Position numbers and translations under genes: made by a program
Shown here: piece after piece, positions 46,963 to 58,480 of the stretch
How the letters are laid out: each line of letters begins with the position of its first letter
Position numbering within the stretch: the stretch's first letter is position 1
The notes under the pieces: model-generated
Seen by the model: only the letters and a program-made list of their open reading frames with translations
What the model was told of the DNA's origin: nothing
The model's database searches: none
NCBI GenBank assembly: GCA_021234155.1
Contig: JAJEKV010000047.1
Coordinates: forward strand, 1,726,494 to 1,790,493
From: Isoetes taiwanensis
Taxonomy: Eukaryota > Streptophyta > Lycopodiopsida > Isoetales > Isoetaceae
Length of the DNA stretch: 64,000 nucleotides
Direction: 5' to 3'

Positions 46963-49365
46963 ACTAGATTGGAGGCCTATCTCCTTGTTGTCCTCCTTGA
47001 TTCCTAAGGTATAAGATTATTAATGATTAAAAGCCCTGTGGTACAAGATTATTAAAAGAGAAGTTGAAGCGGTGTTGACTTCTTCCATTAGTAAGGTGCA
47101 ACTGGTTTGTCCCCCGGGAGGAACATTTTGACTAATGTTGCCGCAGCCTATGAGGGCCTTTATTGGGCCGTAAGAACGAGTCAGCAGCATTGCCTATCTT
47201 AAGCTTGACTTTGCCAAAGCTTTACGATAGTGTCCGTTGGGAGTTCTTGTCCGCCATGATGTTAGCGCTGGGTTGTGGTCCACGCTTACAGACACAAGTG
47301 AAGCCGCATAGGTCAAAGACACGGGCTACGGTGGTGTGTTGGGGGTGAACCCTCTCGCCTTTTTCTCCTTAGGCGAGGGGTGCGTCAGTGGGTGCCCTTT
47401 GGCCGCTTTTTGTTTACAATTGTGGCGGAGGCACCGTCTCGCTTGTTTTGGGCATAGAAGCGGGAGGAGGGCGTGGTGGATGGGCTTCGGATGCGGGGGA
47501 TGGTAGCCGCCAGATTATTAACCGCTTTGCCGATGACACTTTCCTCTTCTTGGTGGCGTAAGAGAGGAATTTATGAATGTGAAGGGTTTGTTGGATACTT
47601 TCTCCTTGACTCCTGCATTCTTCCGAATTGGGGTAAGTGCTCGTATTATGGGCCCAAATGACCGCCGCCCCCTTATTTGGCTCTATTTCCTTGGAAGATG
47701 ATTCCGTGTAATGTGTGTACTAAGTCAGTGGGTATTCCCTTTGGAGGGGATGTTTCCATGGGGAGGGTGTGGGATGAGATTTTGCAGGGGGCTGCGTAAA
47801 CACCTCAATTGGTGGAAGGGTAGCAAGTTGTCCATGGCGTAGGATCATTATTGCCAAGTCAGTACTTTGTAGCACTCATGTGTATACAGATTCGCGATGC
47901 TAGCTCCCCGAGGGTAAGATACGTGCTTTGGATATGATTGTTCAAATTTTGTGCGGGCGGGATGATGAAGGGGCGGGTTGTTAAAGTGGCTTGATGGAAG
48001 TGTCTCCGCCCCGGGAGGATGGGGGCTTGGCCATTTCGATTTGGCGCCGCATAGTAAGGTGTTGGTCTCCAAGTTTGTTTGGAGCATTCTCGCAGGATGG
48101 AGCATCTTCTTCTGGTGCGGCCGTTGTTGTTGTTGCGATCTCTTCGCCATTGTGTGGCGCTTTGGGAAGTTCTCTCAGGCATGTGGAGTTGCCCCGACAC
48201 TTTTGTATGGTCTTTCGCCTTTCCCACATGCATCCCCTTTCTCATTGTGGGTGTTGCGGGCTTGGGATCATGTGCGTGTGCTCTTCCAGCCTAGATTATG
48301 TCTCGATTTATCACCACTCTTCTCTTTTCTTGTGGGTTCCTCTACCCCCAAGCAAGACACTGCCCTTGGGCTGCCACATCGGCATGCTGGACACAGGCCC
48401 CGTTGGAGGCGAGCTGCTGTCAGGCTCACCTTGGAGGATTGGTATTGGGGTGGTCGCCTAGCTTCATGTGAGTTTTTTCGAGCTCGCCACCTGAGGGGCG
48501 CCGGACTGGCTATCCGGGAATGCATGGCGGGAGTATTCCGCTACACATACCTATAGTCCCTCGTGATGATGTGGTGGTGCGTGTTTGGAAGGTTCATCCC
48601 GGATGTTGTGTCTTCTTGCTTTGTGCGGCTTCTTACTTTAAGGGCTATTCATGACACACCGCCCCTTCGCATAAGTGGTTCTCGCGAAGCCCGGTTCTCG
48701 ATGATGCCGGTTTGGACGCGGACATGGAGCTCACTTCCCCATAGAAGGTTAGATGCCGCGGGGTGGTGCACCAATGCGATCGTCGGTGAATGTCCTTGTG
48801 AGTCGGGCTTTAGGCGGTGTGAGCCCTCTCGCCCTTTGTTGTGGCCTTCATCGCGGGAGGGGTGGAGCATTGTCCCGTTTTATGCCCTCACTTGCGGTGC
48901 TGCCTCGGGATTGGGTTAGGGCTCATTTTCGTGAGATTGACTAGCCAAAGAGCTGCCGCCTCATGTGTATCCTAGTGCTTAGCCGCTCTTGCGGGCAAAG
49001 AAGCCTTGCATCCATGCGGGCTTGGTTGGTGTGGCTGATTTGGAAGCTACCCGGTTGTGGATCTTCCAGTGGGATTCGACTGCGGCAGCCTCTCGATTCT
49101 CGACTCAGTAAAGCTTATTTCAAAGCTTTCGGATGTTCCCGGGATTAGTAGAGCGGAAGTTTGCCATTTGGCGGGACTTCTTGGGTGTTGTAGATGGTGA
49201 TGGTCGGTTTGTACAGCGGTAGAGTTGCAGTTTTTCTGTGAGTTTGTTATGGAGTGTCGAGGTATCGTTGTCTCTTTGGGGCAGTTCTCCTTCCTCCTCA
49301 CTTGCTTTGTAACATTACCATTCTTTTAATATATTGATGACACAGTTCTTCAAAAAAAAAAAAAA
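46963..49365 (+). pseudogene. L1-type LINE, reverse transcriptase and C-terminal domain, decayed
   Basis: Reading begins with DWRPISLLSSL (46973), the standard start of the LINE RT palm. After frame changes it continues LKLDFAKA / YDSVRWEFLSAMMLALG (47198-47273), GVRQ..PFG.FLFTIVAEAPSRL (about 47380-47450), then FADDTFLFL (47525-47552). The last holds the catalytic Asp pair. Later come PFGGDVSMGRVWDEIL and GGLGHFDLAPHSKVLVSKFVW (about 48020-48083). The element ends in 14 A at 49352-49365. The endonuclease and ORF1 are missing. At least five frameshifts occur. The stretch 48100-49300 is open in several frames without a clear domain. Confidence 0.85.
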
Positions 49366-50880
49366 TAACCATGCCAAGTTAATCGACAAGAATAATATTT
49401 TGTAAGATTGTCACACAACACTAATGATTTGTTGTGCTAGTTTATATATCTTCTTATATCATAATATTATCTGTATTTATCTATATACAAGAATTTAGCG
49501 CCGCGGAGCCTCTTGGGAGTTGAACTAAAATACAATAATGACAAAATATATATTTTGAGACGTCAATATCGCAAACTACAATTCAAGAGCTTTTTTTCTT
49601 AAATAATTGTACCTTATTAAGTGAGATACTGGATAACGTATTGTTGGATACCATTGGGCCAAATTAGATGCACGACAAAGCACTGAAGTCAATGAGAACT
49701 TTTTTGAATTTCTCTTATGAATAACAATTCAAAATTATGGATGGGTTAATCGATCTACTCTATGACGGGAATATGAAATATATCTTTCAATTAGAAAGCA
49801 AGGTCTATTTTGAAATAAAGATTTGATTTTGGCAAGACATTTCTCAAGAAACTTATTATTGTTTTATGAAAAAACGGTCTAAAATTGTACATAGGCAGCA
49901 TGTTGCTAAATTTGAGAGTGAGAACATGGAGTTAAAGAATGCAATTAGTTGCATTTTGAAAGCCTCGTAATCGTAAGCATGCCTTCGGAATAAAGTTGTA
50001 TAACTTAGGAAGGTCTTGTGTTTAAAAAACCATATTATGTATGTTCCATTATAATATGGAGCTTCAGAAAGTCCAGACGACCGCTGCACCTGCAAGCTCA
50101 GCCGGATCTTCCAAATGAATCACGTTCCTTTGCAAGCAAATCCTTGAACTGAAGAAACAAATGAGCTTATTATAGAGTATCAGGTGCACTAATGATTGCC
50201 ACATTCCATTCAAATATATTAGAGTCATCAACTAGGCCGGCAGAAAAACCATCTATGGGGTTTATGCAAAGATAAAAATGTCAGAATTACGGATATATTG
50301 GACCAAGACTATATGAAATTTTAAATGTACAGCTTGTGAGGCCAACAGCAAATACAGCATTATAAATATTGTTTGACATCAATTCTAAATTATCATTCAC
50401 TAGTTTGTCAATCACAGTAGAGAAGAGAATGCACATTAAAGTTGAGACAAATTTGGTCATCATCCTTGCCAGTAAAGACGATGATCTTAAGAAAATTAAG
50501 AGACCCTCCTGACAACAACAGCTGTTATAGGTCAATCAGATCCTATCAATTCAAAGTTCAGAAACATTAAGCATGTAAGCTTAAAAATGGGCTATGTCCT
50601 ATACTTCAATGTGTCCATACACCGATCTCATCTAAAAATATATGCATAGCATATTGTCTACATCTGCTCCAAAAGAGCTGCGCAACTAAATTCTATGCAA
50701 TGCATACAATGAACTTCATTTTAAAGGTATACTTCTACAAAATCATTATGGGAAGATGCCCTAAGTAATAAGCTTTTCTAGCTTTGTTAATCATCATGGA
50801 ACTATCAATTAGGCAACAACAGTAACCAGATGGCAATAGAGTCATAAAATATCTACAGGACAAATCAAATCAGCAATTCA
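49366..50880. other. No gene recognised
   Basis: AT-rich. It probably contains further exons of the minus-strand candidate at 50.9-51.2 kb: an open minus frame 50535-50287 (LLIFLRSSSLLARMMTKFVS) lies downstream of it, but no join is convincing. Confidence 0.25.
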
Positions 50881-50886
50881 CATTAC

Positions 50887-51235
50887 CAGGTCTCCAGTGC
50901 CGAATGCTGATGATCTCAGAGGCAGGCGAACCTTCCCATAAAACAATAATAAGCACGAGTTTTAGCAGATAAACAAAATCATCAAATTCGAGATTTGAAG
51001 CAGTAGAGAGCAAGTAGAAAATCCAAAACATAGATTATGTAGAAATTAAAGAGAAGGGGCTTGAGATTTTACGGTAGAGAGTGTCAATGTTAGATCTCAG
51101 AGACCCAAGAACCCCAATGGCGCTGTCGAACTCCTCTGTAGTGTTGTGACCAACCCACTGAATGGACGGATTCAAGGAAGAAGAACTGAAGGGCGAAATG
51201 GTTTGGTTTTGGGGACAAAAAATGAGGATTTTTTA
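50887..51235 (-). CDS. Two candidate exons of an unknown gene
   Basis: On the minus strand an open stretch down to 51073 reads SIQWVGHNTTEEFDSAIGVL, then GSLRSNIDTLY, and ends at a GT donor. A 45-base piece (50931-50887) with AG/GT borders joins in phase to give SPASEIISIRHWRPG. No ATG is visible in the first piece before an upstream stop near 51237, so a 5' exon or a lost start is implied. I do not recognise the family. Confidence 0.3.
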
Positions 51236-51239
51236 ACTA

Positions 51240-52030
51240 GAAATGTGGAGCAGGGGCTACTGTATGTATAATAGTACAAATTGCTCTATATTTTGTATAC
51301 ACAAATGGATTGCAGAAGGGTTGGTTTCTTTATCATTGGGATGTGCTTCCAGAACACCAAACCCTTTTTATCTCATCATGTAGATTCCATCCATGGGCAT
51401 GTTGCAAATTTGCTTTCCATTTACATCATCATGCACATTTTGTCCATGTGCATGTTGCAAACCGCCCCCCCTCCCCTCCCCCCCCCCCTTCTTTTGTCAC
51501 AAATCTATATCTTGCATAATGATAATGCAGCCTGTTATTCCTTGAGCTCCTTACCAAGAATAGCTCTGAAATGAACAACAGAAGCTAGATAGATCAAAGA
51601 AAAAAGCAAAACACAACTTTCCTTGTAATGACGGCGCCCCTAGGTATTTTTAAGTGCCAAAGTGACAAAATCGCCATAGCTGCCCTTACCCGACATAACT
51701 CCGGAACAATTTTTGTCTCAAGAAACTCGCCGATCTTGTTAAACCAGCCTTTGCTAATAAATTCCAGTATCTTTGCCGGTGCTGTTTAACAATTAGCCGG
51801 TTTAGGAATTTTGTTGTAGAACTACGATGGGAGCATAGCCATGGCTTCAAACTTGCGCCCATGTCTTGCAAAAAAAGAACCGTACAAAAACGTAGATAAT
51901 TCCAAAAACCAATTTTACTCTGCATTTTTTCCGGAAAATAGATATATATAATTCGAAATGACCCTTTTTGGAGCCAGTTTTATCTTCTTTTTTATTTTGG
52001 TAGGGGGGGGGAATGTGCCTGTGCAGCCGC
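51240..52030. other. No gene recognised; C-rich run
   Basis: A C-rich tract lies at 51463-51488 (its complement is a G run). Near 51630-51700 a stretch (CCCCTAGGTATTTTTAAGTG ...) has the look of a DNA-transposon end, but I found no partner. Confidence 0.3.
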
Positions 52031-52032
52031 AT

Positions 52033-52054
52033 GGAACGCCGCATGCGGCGTTCC
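52033..52054. repeat. Perfect 22-bp palindrome
   Basis: The 22 bases starting GGAACGCCGCA are exactly self-complementary. Further out, a second symmetry pairs GGGGGAATG (about 52008-52016) with CATTCCCCC (about 52065-52073). The nested structure could extrude as a cruciform. No coding role is visible. Confidence 0.9.
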
Positions 52055-52261
52055 CTTCCCGCATGCATTCCCCCTTCCGGTGGTTGCCAGCATTTAATGA
52101 AGATTTCGAAGTTGCCGGAGCCGACGATATTGAATGACGACGAATTTTCAAAATTCTCTCTTAAAGGTGCATTTGGACCAGCTCTCTTTTCGGGGTTTGG
52201 CCCTCCGCGCTTTGGGTTGGTTCAGATTATCGTGGGAGTGTGGAGCTCTTCTTCACGGGCT

Positions 52262-52660
52262 TACATCATCAGTCGAGAAGAGACGAAGGTTGAGCCATTT
52301 CCTGCCTTTATTTGTTGGATCTTTCGGGTTTGACTAACATAAACGCGTTGAATGTGTTTTTCTCTTCCTTAATACTTGGTGATCCGCCAAAGAGCAAAAG
52401 TGCAACAAGGGGGGAGGCTTCTACGAACAGAAGTTGCTGGTGCATTAGAGCGCACCATACATCATCAGGAAAGCAAGAGACGAAAGGTTGAGCCATTTCC
52501 TACAAACTTTGCTTTGACACATTTGTTTGGATCTTTCGTTTGACTAACATAAACGTTGAACATGTTTTTCTCTTCCTTAATACTTGGTGATCCACAAAGA
52601 GCAGCAACAAGGGGGAGGCTTCTATTTAAACAGAAAGGCAGATTAGAGTGCACTATACCA
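52262..52660 (+). repeat. Two-copy tandem repeat, about 200 bp unit
   Basis: ATCATCAG...GAGACGAA(A)GGTTGAGCCATTTCCT at 52265 recurs at 52463. The following ATGTTTTTCTCTTCCTTAAT / ACTTGGTGATCC block is shared. Copies differ by many one- to three-base indels. Confidence 0.75.
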
Positions 52661-52984
52661 GATGATCCATTATTCCCAAACAAATGCATTATTTTCAATT
52701 TGTTTGATGGGTTTAGGTGTTGGGCCGTAACAGATGTCCGAACTTTTCTCTCATTAACTCATGGAAGCCGGTTGCATAAGCTTTTCTCTCAAAGGCAAGA
52801 CATTATCTTCTTGTCAGACATGCTTTTTCTCCCACCGCATTACACCGCATGTGCTTTTCTCTTTTCAAATTTTTATCTACTCTTAGGGATTCCATGGTTT
52901 TGGCATTTCTTAGTGATGGCATCCATCGTTTTGAGCTCACAAATGCTTATGTGCCTCAAGCCAAAGATTTTTCTTTTTCCCTAA
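52556..52984 (+). CDS. Hypothetical 142-codon ORF
   Basis: The frame starts inside the second copy of the tandem repeat and reads RLECTIPDDPLFPNKCIIF, FRCWAVTDVRTFLSLTHGSR and then a hydrophobic C-terminal half (FLFSNFYLLLGIPWFWHFL) that could be one or two membrane segments. It has no recognised domain and may be an exon fragment, since sense-looking sequence also appears in the neighbouring frame near 52850. Confidence 0.25.
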   Translation: MNMFFSSLILGDPQRAATRGRLLFKQKGRLECTIPDDPLFPNKCIIFNLFDGFRCWAVTDVRTFLSLTHGSRLHKLFSQRQDIIFLSDMLFLPPHYTACAFLFSNFYLLLGIPWFWHFLVMASIVLSSQMLMCLKPKIFLFP

Positions 52985-53482
52985 AAAGATATGCCATCGC
53001 TTCTTCTATAGTGGGTTTCGTGTTTGTCTCTAAGCTTACATGTCAGTGATTCATCAGAAGCCATTTGCATCATGTCGATTGGTTTATTTTGGCAACCGCA
53101 TAAGATCTTAAGTTCTCGCGGCAGAGAAATTATGGCAAGAGTAAGTAAGGTATGATCGGTAAAGCCACATTCCATTCTTTTTTCGCAAGAAGTTGTTTTC
53201 CATCTCCTTTAATATGCATGGCTCATAGCACTTATGAGGTTACATGCCAAACATCCTTGCTTACAAGGATTTGATTTTGCCGCAACTCACATCTTCTATG
53301 TTACGTAGAGCTCTAAATTGCCAATGAAGTGGAAACTGCTTGAATGAGCTTTCATGCCCTCTTCATCCGCAGCAAAGAATTCAATAGATTTTTTAAGTGA
53401 TAAATGTCTCATTTGCTTGCTTTTACGGCCCTCTCATTCTTATTTTCGCCTTTTAGTAAATATGTCATTTGGTTCAAGTTTT

Positions 53483-54835
53483 TTTTTATTTTGGCTCTTT
53501 GATTTCATATGTCTTTTTCATCATGTGGATTGGTGATTGTAATGGCTCTACAAGAACAAACACATAGACTAAGTCCTAATTCCAAAGATTGCATGTTTGG
53601 TTCCTTGAGATTGTTTGATATTTCTGCAGTACTTTGAGCAGCCATAGAACCTTATATACAAGGGAGCACAACATATTGATAATGTGCCGCATATTTTTTG
53701 TGATAGTATGAGCAGTACCAGAGAACCTAATCAATGAGGTAAGAATAAATTACATTAGTATTCTCGCTAATCAACAATCACAAATTTTGCATAATGGTTG
53801 ACTATTTTGAAGATCTCGCCAAAGATTTACAAATGCTCAGATTCTCATTTGCATGTGTTCTATTGCCTTTAAAGGTACATTTTAAACAATATTTCATAAT
53901 CGTAATCAATTTCACATCAACATGGTTTTGCATTTTTTTATTTTGGCTCTTTGGATTTCATATGGCTTTTCATCATGTGGATTGGTGATTGTAATGGCTC
54001 TACAAGAACAAACACATAGACTAAGTCCTAATTCCAAAGATTGCATGTTTGGTTCCTTGAGATTGTCGATATTTCTCGCAGTGTACTTTGAGCAGCCATA
54101 GAACCTTATATACAAGGGAGCACAACATATTGATAATGTGCCGCATATTTTTTGCAGATAGTATGAGCAGCCGTAGAACCTAATCAATGAGGTAAGAATA
54201 AATTACATTAGTATTCTGCTAATCAACAATCACGCTTTGCATAATGGTTGACTATTTTGAAGATCTCGCCAAAGATTTACAAATGCTCTCAGATTCTCAT
54301 TTGCATGTGTTCTATTGCCTTTAAAGGTACATTTTTAAACAATATTTCATACTGTAATCAATTTCACATCAACATGGTTTTGCATTTTTTTATTTTGGCT
54401 CTTTGGATTTCATATGGCTTTTCATCATGTGGATTGGTGATTGTAATGGCTCTACAAGAACAAACACATAGACTAAGTCCTAATTCCAAAGATTGCATGT
54501 TTGGTTCCTTGAGATTGCCGTGATATCGCAGTACTTTGAGCAGCCATAGAACCTTATATACAAGGGAGCACAACATATTGATAATGTGCCGCGATATTTT
54601 TGCAAGATAGTATGAGCAAACAGAGAACCTAATCAATGAGGTAAGAATAAATTACATTAGTATTCTCGCTAATCAACAATCACAAATTTTGCATAATGGT
54701 TGACTATTTTGAAGATCTCGCCAAAGATTTACAAATGCTCCATTCTCATGTGCATGTGTTCTATTGCCTTTAAAGGTACATTTTTAAACAATATTTCATA
54801 TATCAGAATCAATTTCACATCAACATGGTTTTGCA
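53483..54835 (+). repeat. Tandem array, three copies of a 452-bp unit
   Basis: CATGTGGATTGGTGATTGTA begins at 53522, 53974 and 54426, a constant step of 452. Units share TACAAGAACAAACACATAGA, AACCTTATATACAAGGGAGC, the CCTAATCAATGAGGTAAG block and TCAACATGGTTTTGCA. They differ by short indels, mainly around GTGCCGC.ATATTTTTTG. The regular step suggests unequal crossing over. On the minus strand each unit contains a similar short open frame (LKEPNMQSLELGLSLCVCSC), probably fortuitous. Confidence 0.9.
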
Positions 54836-56320
54836 CATTGCTTAATAGGTGGTCATGAAATGAGGGCATCATCTTAGCTTTCGCAGAGCACGAACTTTTG
54901 TGAATACATGTGCACATACCCTGGAGTGGCTTACAAGATTAAACATCCGCCTCCCTGCTCCTCGCTTCCCCGCATTCTTAGTCTGAAGCTATAATTTCAG
55001 ATGCATTATACTGTAATTCCAAATTTGTGCTGAAACGGAATTAAAATGTTATTAGAAGTGTATCATCTTTGGGATGGATTTGCATATGAGTCATTATTTT
55101 TTACTGGAGAAGGCATGTAATTTACCCTGGCATACACACCTAATCTACTTGGAACTTTGAAGAGTTAAATTGACTTAAAGCAAGCAGTAGCCCATAGGGT
55201 GCCAAGAAATACTAAAAGTACATTGGTTTGAAGCTATTGATCCTAATTTATCATAACAATATTTTATTATCATCTAAACAAGCTTATATAGGTAGTTCCC
55301 TCCTCTGTCAAAAGTTTCTGAAATTGATATAGATTTAAAATCAAGATGAAGTTGACTCCATGTATGTTTATTAACTTTTTTATCTAAGATGTTTGCATAT
55401 TTAATTTGTTTAAGTCAGGAAAACTTAAATATCAACCTAAGTGAGATGCATTCAATAGATCAAATGATTAATGCCATGAGAATTCCATAATTTCATTCTT
55501 GCAATTGATAATTGTTGTGCATATGGTATGTTATTTCAACCTTTATCAATGCCCCATGTTGGTCCTTTACATCAAATGATTAATGGCATAAGAATTCCAT
55601 ACAATTAATAATTGTTGGGCATATGTGGTATGTTATTTCAACCTTTATCAATGCCCCGTGTTGGTATTGTCCTTTCCATGCACAATATAAACCCCAAATT
55701 AACCCATACTCCAACATGATTTAGACCCCCTCTTATGCCCTGCCTGTTGTCGTAATTGGTCGGGGGCATATGTGGAAATACTACAATCATTGATCCATGT
55801 GGATTTTGTTTGGTATGATGGTGGTGCAAGTGACAACTTGAATCACTTTGGTTATTCTATTTAAAAAAAAATTGTTCACAACTATCCCACCCAAGGTGAC
55901 AAATGTCTATGTGCATGCTACACATGTTTGATAGATCACACATTTGGGGCATTGGGTTTAGGGTCATGTGTTTAGGATTTAGGGGTTAGGGTATGGACTT
56001 ATCATATCATGAATTTCTTCTTAAAGAACTTAGAAGATGTAATATGCAACCATGCAATGCTATACTATGTCATCACACCACATAATTGGGATTTAGGATT
56101 AGGGGTTTGGAGTTTGTGTGTTCATATAGATATCATGACTATTATATCAAGTAAAATTACAAAATAGAAAGTGGGTCGATGTTAACCCGGAATAGGATTT
56201 TGGTGGTGTCACATGGCACTGCCCAATAATTGGGAATAGAAGTAGGGCCTTGATTCCGCTCATCCGGTCGATCGTAGGTCATTTCCTTCAGACAAAAGGT
56301 AATTTTTCTCCACTTTCTAT
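54836..56320. other. No gene recognised; telomere-like patches
   Basis: A duplicated block (TATGTTATTTCAACCTTTAT...CAATGCCCC.TGTTGGT) lies at 55524 and 55630. Degenerate TTTAGGG-type sequence occurs at 55958-55995 and 56090-56115 (GGGTTTAGGGTCATGTGTTT), too irregular to be a true telomere array. Confidence 0.45.
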
Positions 56321-56324
56321 TTTG

Positions 56325-56435
56325 CAAGGGAACGGAGCTTGGGGCTCCCTTTCTGCAATAGCAGTAGGGGCCCCGTGACCGTGCGAAGGCCCTGCCGCTG
56401 TTGTGGAAAGGGAGCCCCAAGCTCCATTCCCCTGC
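56325..56435. repeat. Compact hairpin with arms of about 45 bp
   Basis: The left arm 56328-56374 (GGGAACGGAGCTTGGGGCTC ...) pairs with 56389-56432 (ending GGAGCCCCAAGCTCCATTCC), with few mismatches and a loop of about 14 bases. Within each arm AGCTTGGGGCTCC also forms a small internal symmetry. The size and stem quality are compatible with a plant microRNA precursor or a miniature foldback transposon. Confidence 0.7.
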
Positions 56436-56945
56436 ACAACTTTTAAAAATGGAGGCAATAGATTAAATGTACTGGCCAATATATGCTTTTTTTTTTACGA
56501 TTTTGCTATGATTTCATGGTGCAACATGCAGCTTATAGATGAAGCATGCAATCCTATCAACCATATCATCCTTATGAAGAGCTTTAGGGTTTAAGATCAC
56601 ATGCTTTAATAAAGCAGGTCAATGCGTGCTTTGCTTAAGACAAACCAAGTAAAATGATAGCACTCTTATATTGCAATATCTAGCATGATGCACATGACTC
56701 TCCAGCTACAACTATGTTGGATCTACCATAAACCAATACTCTAAAACTTTATGCACTCGATTATGCCTACCCTTTCTATTCCACCCTTATGCTCTTCATT
56801 ATTCCTATCCATCTATGGTTAATGCTCGACATCCCTACACGATTCACATAAACCTCAAACCCTTCACATTTACATCTACAGACATGATTGTGGTTACATC
56901 TTTTTATTCCATCTACAAACTCCACAACTACCCATTCCACACGTC

Positions 56946-57544
56946 CATGATTAACAAGTCTCAGGGTGTTGTGTTGGAGTTAAACAAGTTCCCCTCCAAG
57001 TATAAATGTAGGGGAACTTGCTTGAGGTCAGGAGTCATCACACACATTGGTGTTTGTGATGGGAAATGGTTCAAGGCTTGGGCATCGATCCCACATGACG
57101 CACCAACATATCCAAATACTTCTGCCATCTCTTATTCCACACACACACTTTTCATTTGCATTTGTGTTGACTATCCTAAGTTATGTTGTCTTCGTAAAAG
57201 CCTAAACCTAACATGAACGTCAATCAAGCCCCCAAGCTGTAGACATTCCATTGTCTATCATTTCTATCTACACCATGAATTCCATTATTCAATCCATTCC
57301 ATGCACCTACTTGACTAAATTCATCCATTCCACATGTCCATGACTAATGCCCGGCATTGCCGGGCACACATTTTATCTTCCAAAGCCTGTCTTTATGCAT
57401 GGACAATTATATGTGGCATTCTCAAGGGTACAAAACCGACAAGGAATTTGGGTCGCTATCAAGGACCCACCATCCATGCCTCAAGAAGATGCCAATACAA
57501 TTTCAAGGTTTACGAGGAATGTCGTTTATACAGATGCTTTGTGA
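56946..57544 (+). pseudogene. Helitron (PIF1-type) helicase fragments
   Basis: MINKSQGVVLEL at 56950-56985 matches the conserved INKSQGQTL motif of Helitron helicases. At 57373-57544, YLPKPVFMHGQLYVAFSRVQ, then RFTRNVVYTDAL and a TGA match the last part of the same domain (family form: YLP.PVF.HGQLYVALSRV ... TKNVVY). In intact elements the two motifs are adjacent. Here about 390 bases separate them, including a Helitron-type hairpin at 57348-57366. So the gene is broken by insertion or rearrangement. The rolling-circle Rep domain is not in view. Confidence 0.7.
57348..57366 (+). other. Helitron-type terminal hairpin without CTAG
   Basis: TGCCCGGC ATT GCCGGGCA is an 8-bp stem with a 3-base loop, preceded by CCATGACTAA as at the complete terminus at 58449. 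Seven bases later TATC stands in place of CTAG and the helicase fragment begins. This may be a damaged terminus or a recombination joint. Confidence 0.6.
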
Positions 57545-57823
57545 TGGAGGTAAGTGTCATGTCTTCGACTAAAGCTTTGACAACCATATAGTGCATGTAT
57601 ATATGTGTTTCTTCTCAAAGACTCTCATGTTTCTTTGGCACTTATTGACCTTCAGAATTTGTGCAGATGATGAAGCCCTACACACCCTTCAGACTCTGAA
57701 CATGGAAATCCTAAGCCAAGGGCTTATGCATCGAGGGATGGTGAGTGTAAGATATGTTACTTCTAACAATAACTATTTTCTTTTATCTTACTTTGGAATG
57801 ATATCTTATTATTGTAGGGAGTT

Positions 57824-58228
57824 ATGCGGTTGTTGATAACACCCGCTATGCCATGTCTTTGTGTTAGAGTAAAAAAAAAAGTTCCCCTCAAGTACACATG
57901 CAAGGGAACTTGCTTCAGGGCAGGAGGCATCACACACATTGGCGTTTGCGATGGGAGACGGTTCAAGGCCTGGGCATCGATCCCACATGATGCAGTTGAT
58001 GACTATGAGCTTCCCGAGTTTCTAACCAAGTATAACATTGTTGTTGGTAGACCTGAGTCACGCGTGTGGGACATGGTATCAGAGCATGTTTACACATTCA
58101 TGTTCGCCACCATAGGTACGACGGGAGGAGTTTCTATACCTATCAGCTTCGCAAATGAGCTTCACATTGAGCCAACAGACGTTCCTAGAGTTGTTTGGGA
58201 CAGGTTCTTCATGATGTGGATCCATTGA
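57824..58228 (+). CDS. Hypothetical ORF within Helitron
   Basis: A 134-codon frame, of which the part after about residue 20 looks protein-like: GTCFRAGGITHIGVCDGRRF, KAWASIPHDAVDDYELPEF and VSEHVYTFMFATIGTTGGV, ending at TGA 58228. The first part is also present at 56985-57110 (GTCLRSGVITHIGVCDGKWF, KAWASIPHDA), 893 bases earlier in the same orientation. Conservation of the reading frame between the copies suggests real coding ancestry. I do not recognise the domain. The start is uncertain because the first 20 codons are low-complexity. Confidence 0.4.
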   Translation: MRLLITPAMPCLCVRVKKKVPLKYTCKGTCFRAGGITHIGVCDGRRFKAWASIPHDAVDDYELPEFLTKYNIVVGRPESRVWDMVSEHVYTFMFATIGTTGGVSIPISFANELHIEPTDVPRVVWDRFFMMWIH

Positions 58229-58448
58229 GCCGACGGACATAACCTCTATTTGCGCCAAAAATATTTTGTATATTTGTATTTATTTTTGTTTATGAACTTC
58301 ATATTATGTTTACACTTTAAAGGTAAAGTTTGTTTCCTTTCAATATGTGTCTATTGCACCTAAACATATATTGCCTTAAGCGCATTGCGCACCTTCGCGA
58401 CACGACAATGACCAACGCACATAAATGCCAACACACGTCCACGACTAA

Positions 58449-58478
58449 TGCCCGGCATCGCCGGGCACACGTTTCTAG
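58449..58478 (+). mobile_element. Helitron 3' terminus, plus orientation
   Basis: TGCCCGGC ATC GCCGGGCA (58449-58467) is a perfect 8-bp stem with a 3-base loop. Seven bases later comes CTAG (58475-58478) followed by T. Hairpin, short spacer, CTRR and a host T are the defining 3' end of Helitrons. The element body would be to the left, including the helicase fragments. Its 5' TC end was not located. Confidence 0.85.
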
Positions 58479-58480
58479 TT

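Noticed and set aside
55958-56115. Interstitial telomere array
   Set aside because: TTTAGGG units are too irregular and too few; chance or very old remnants.
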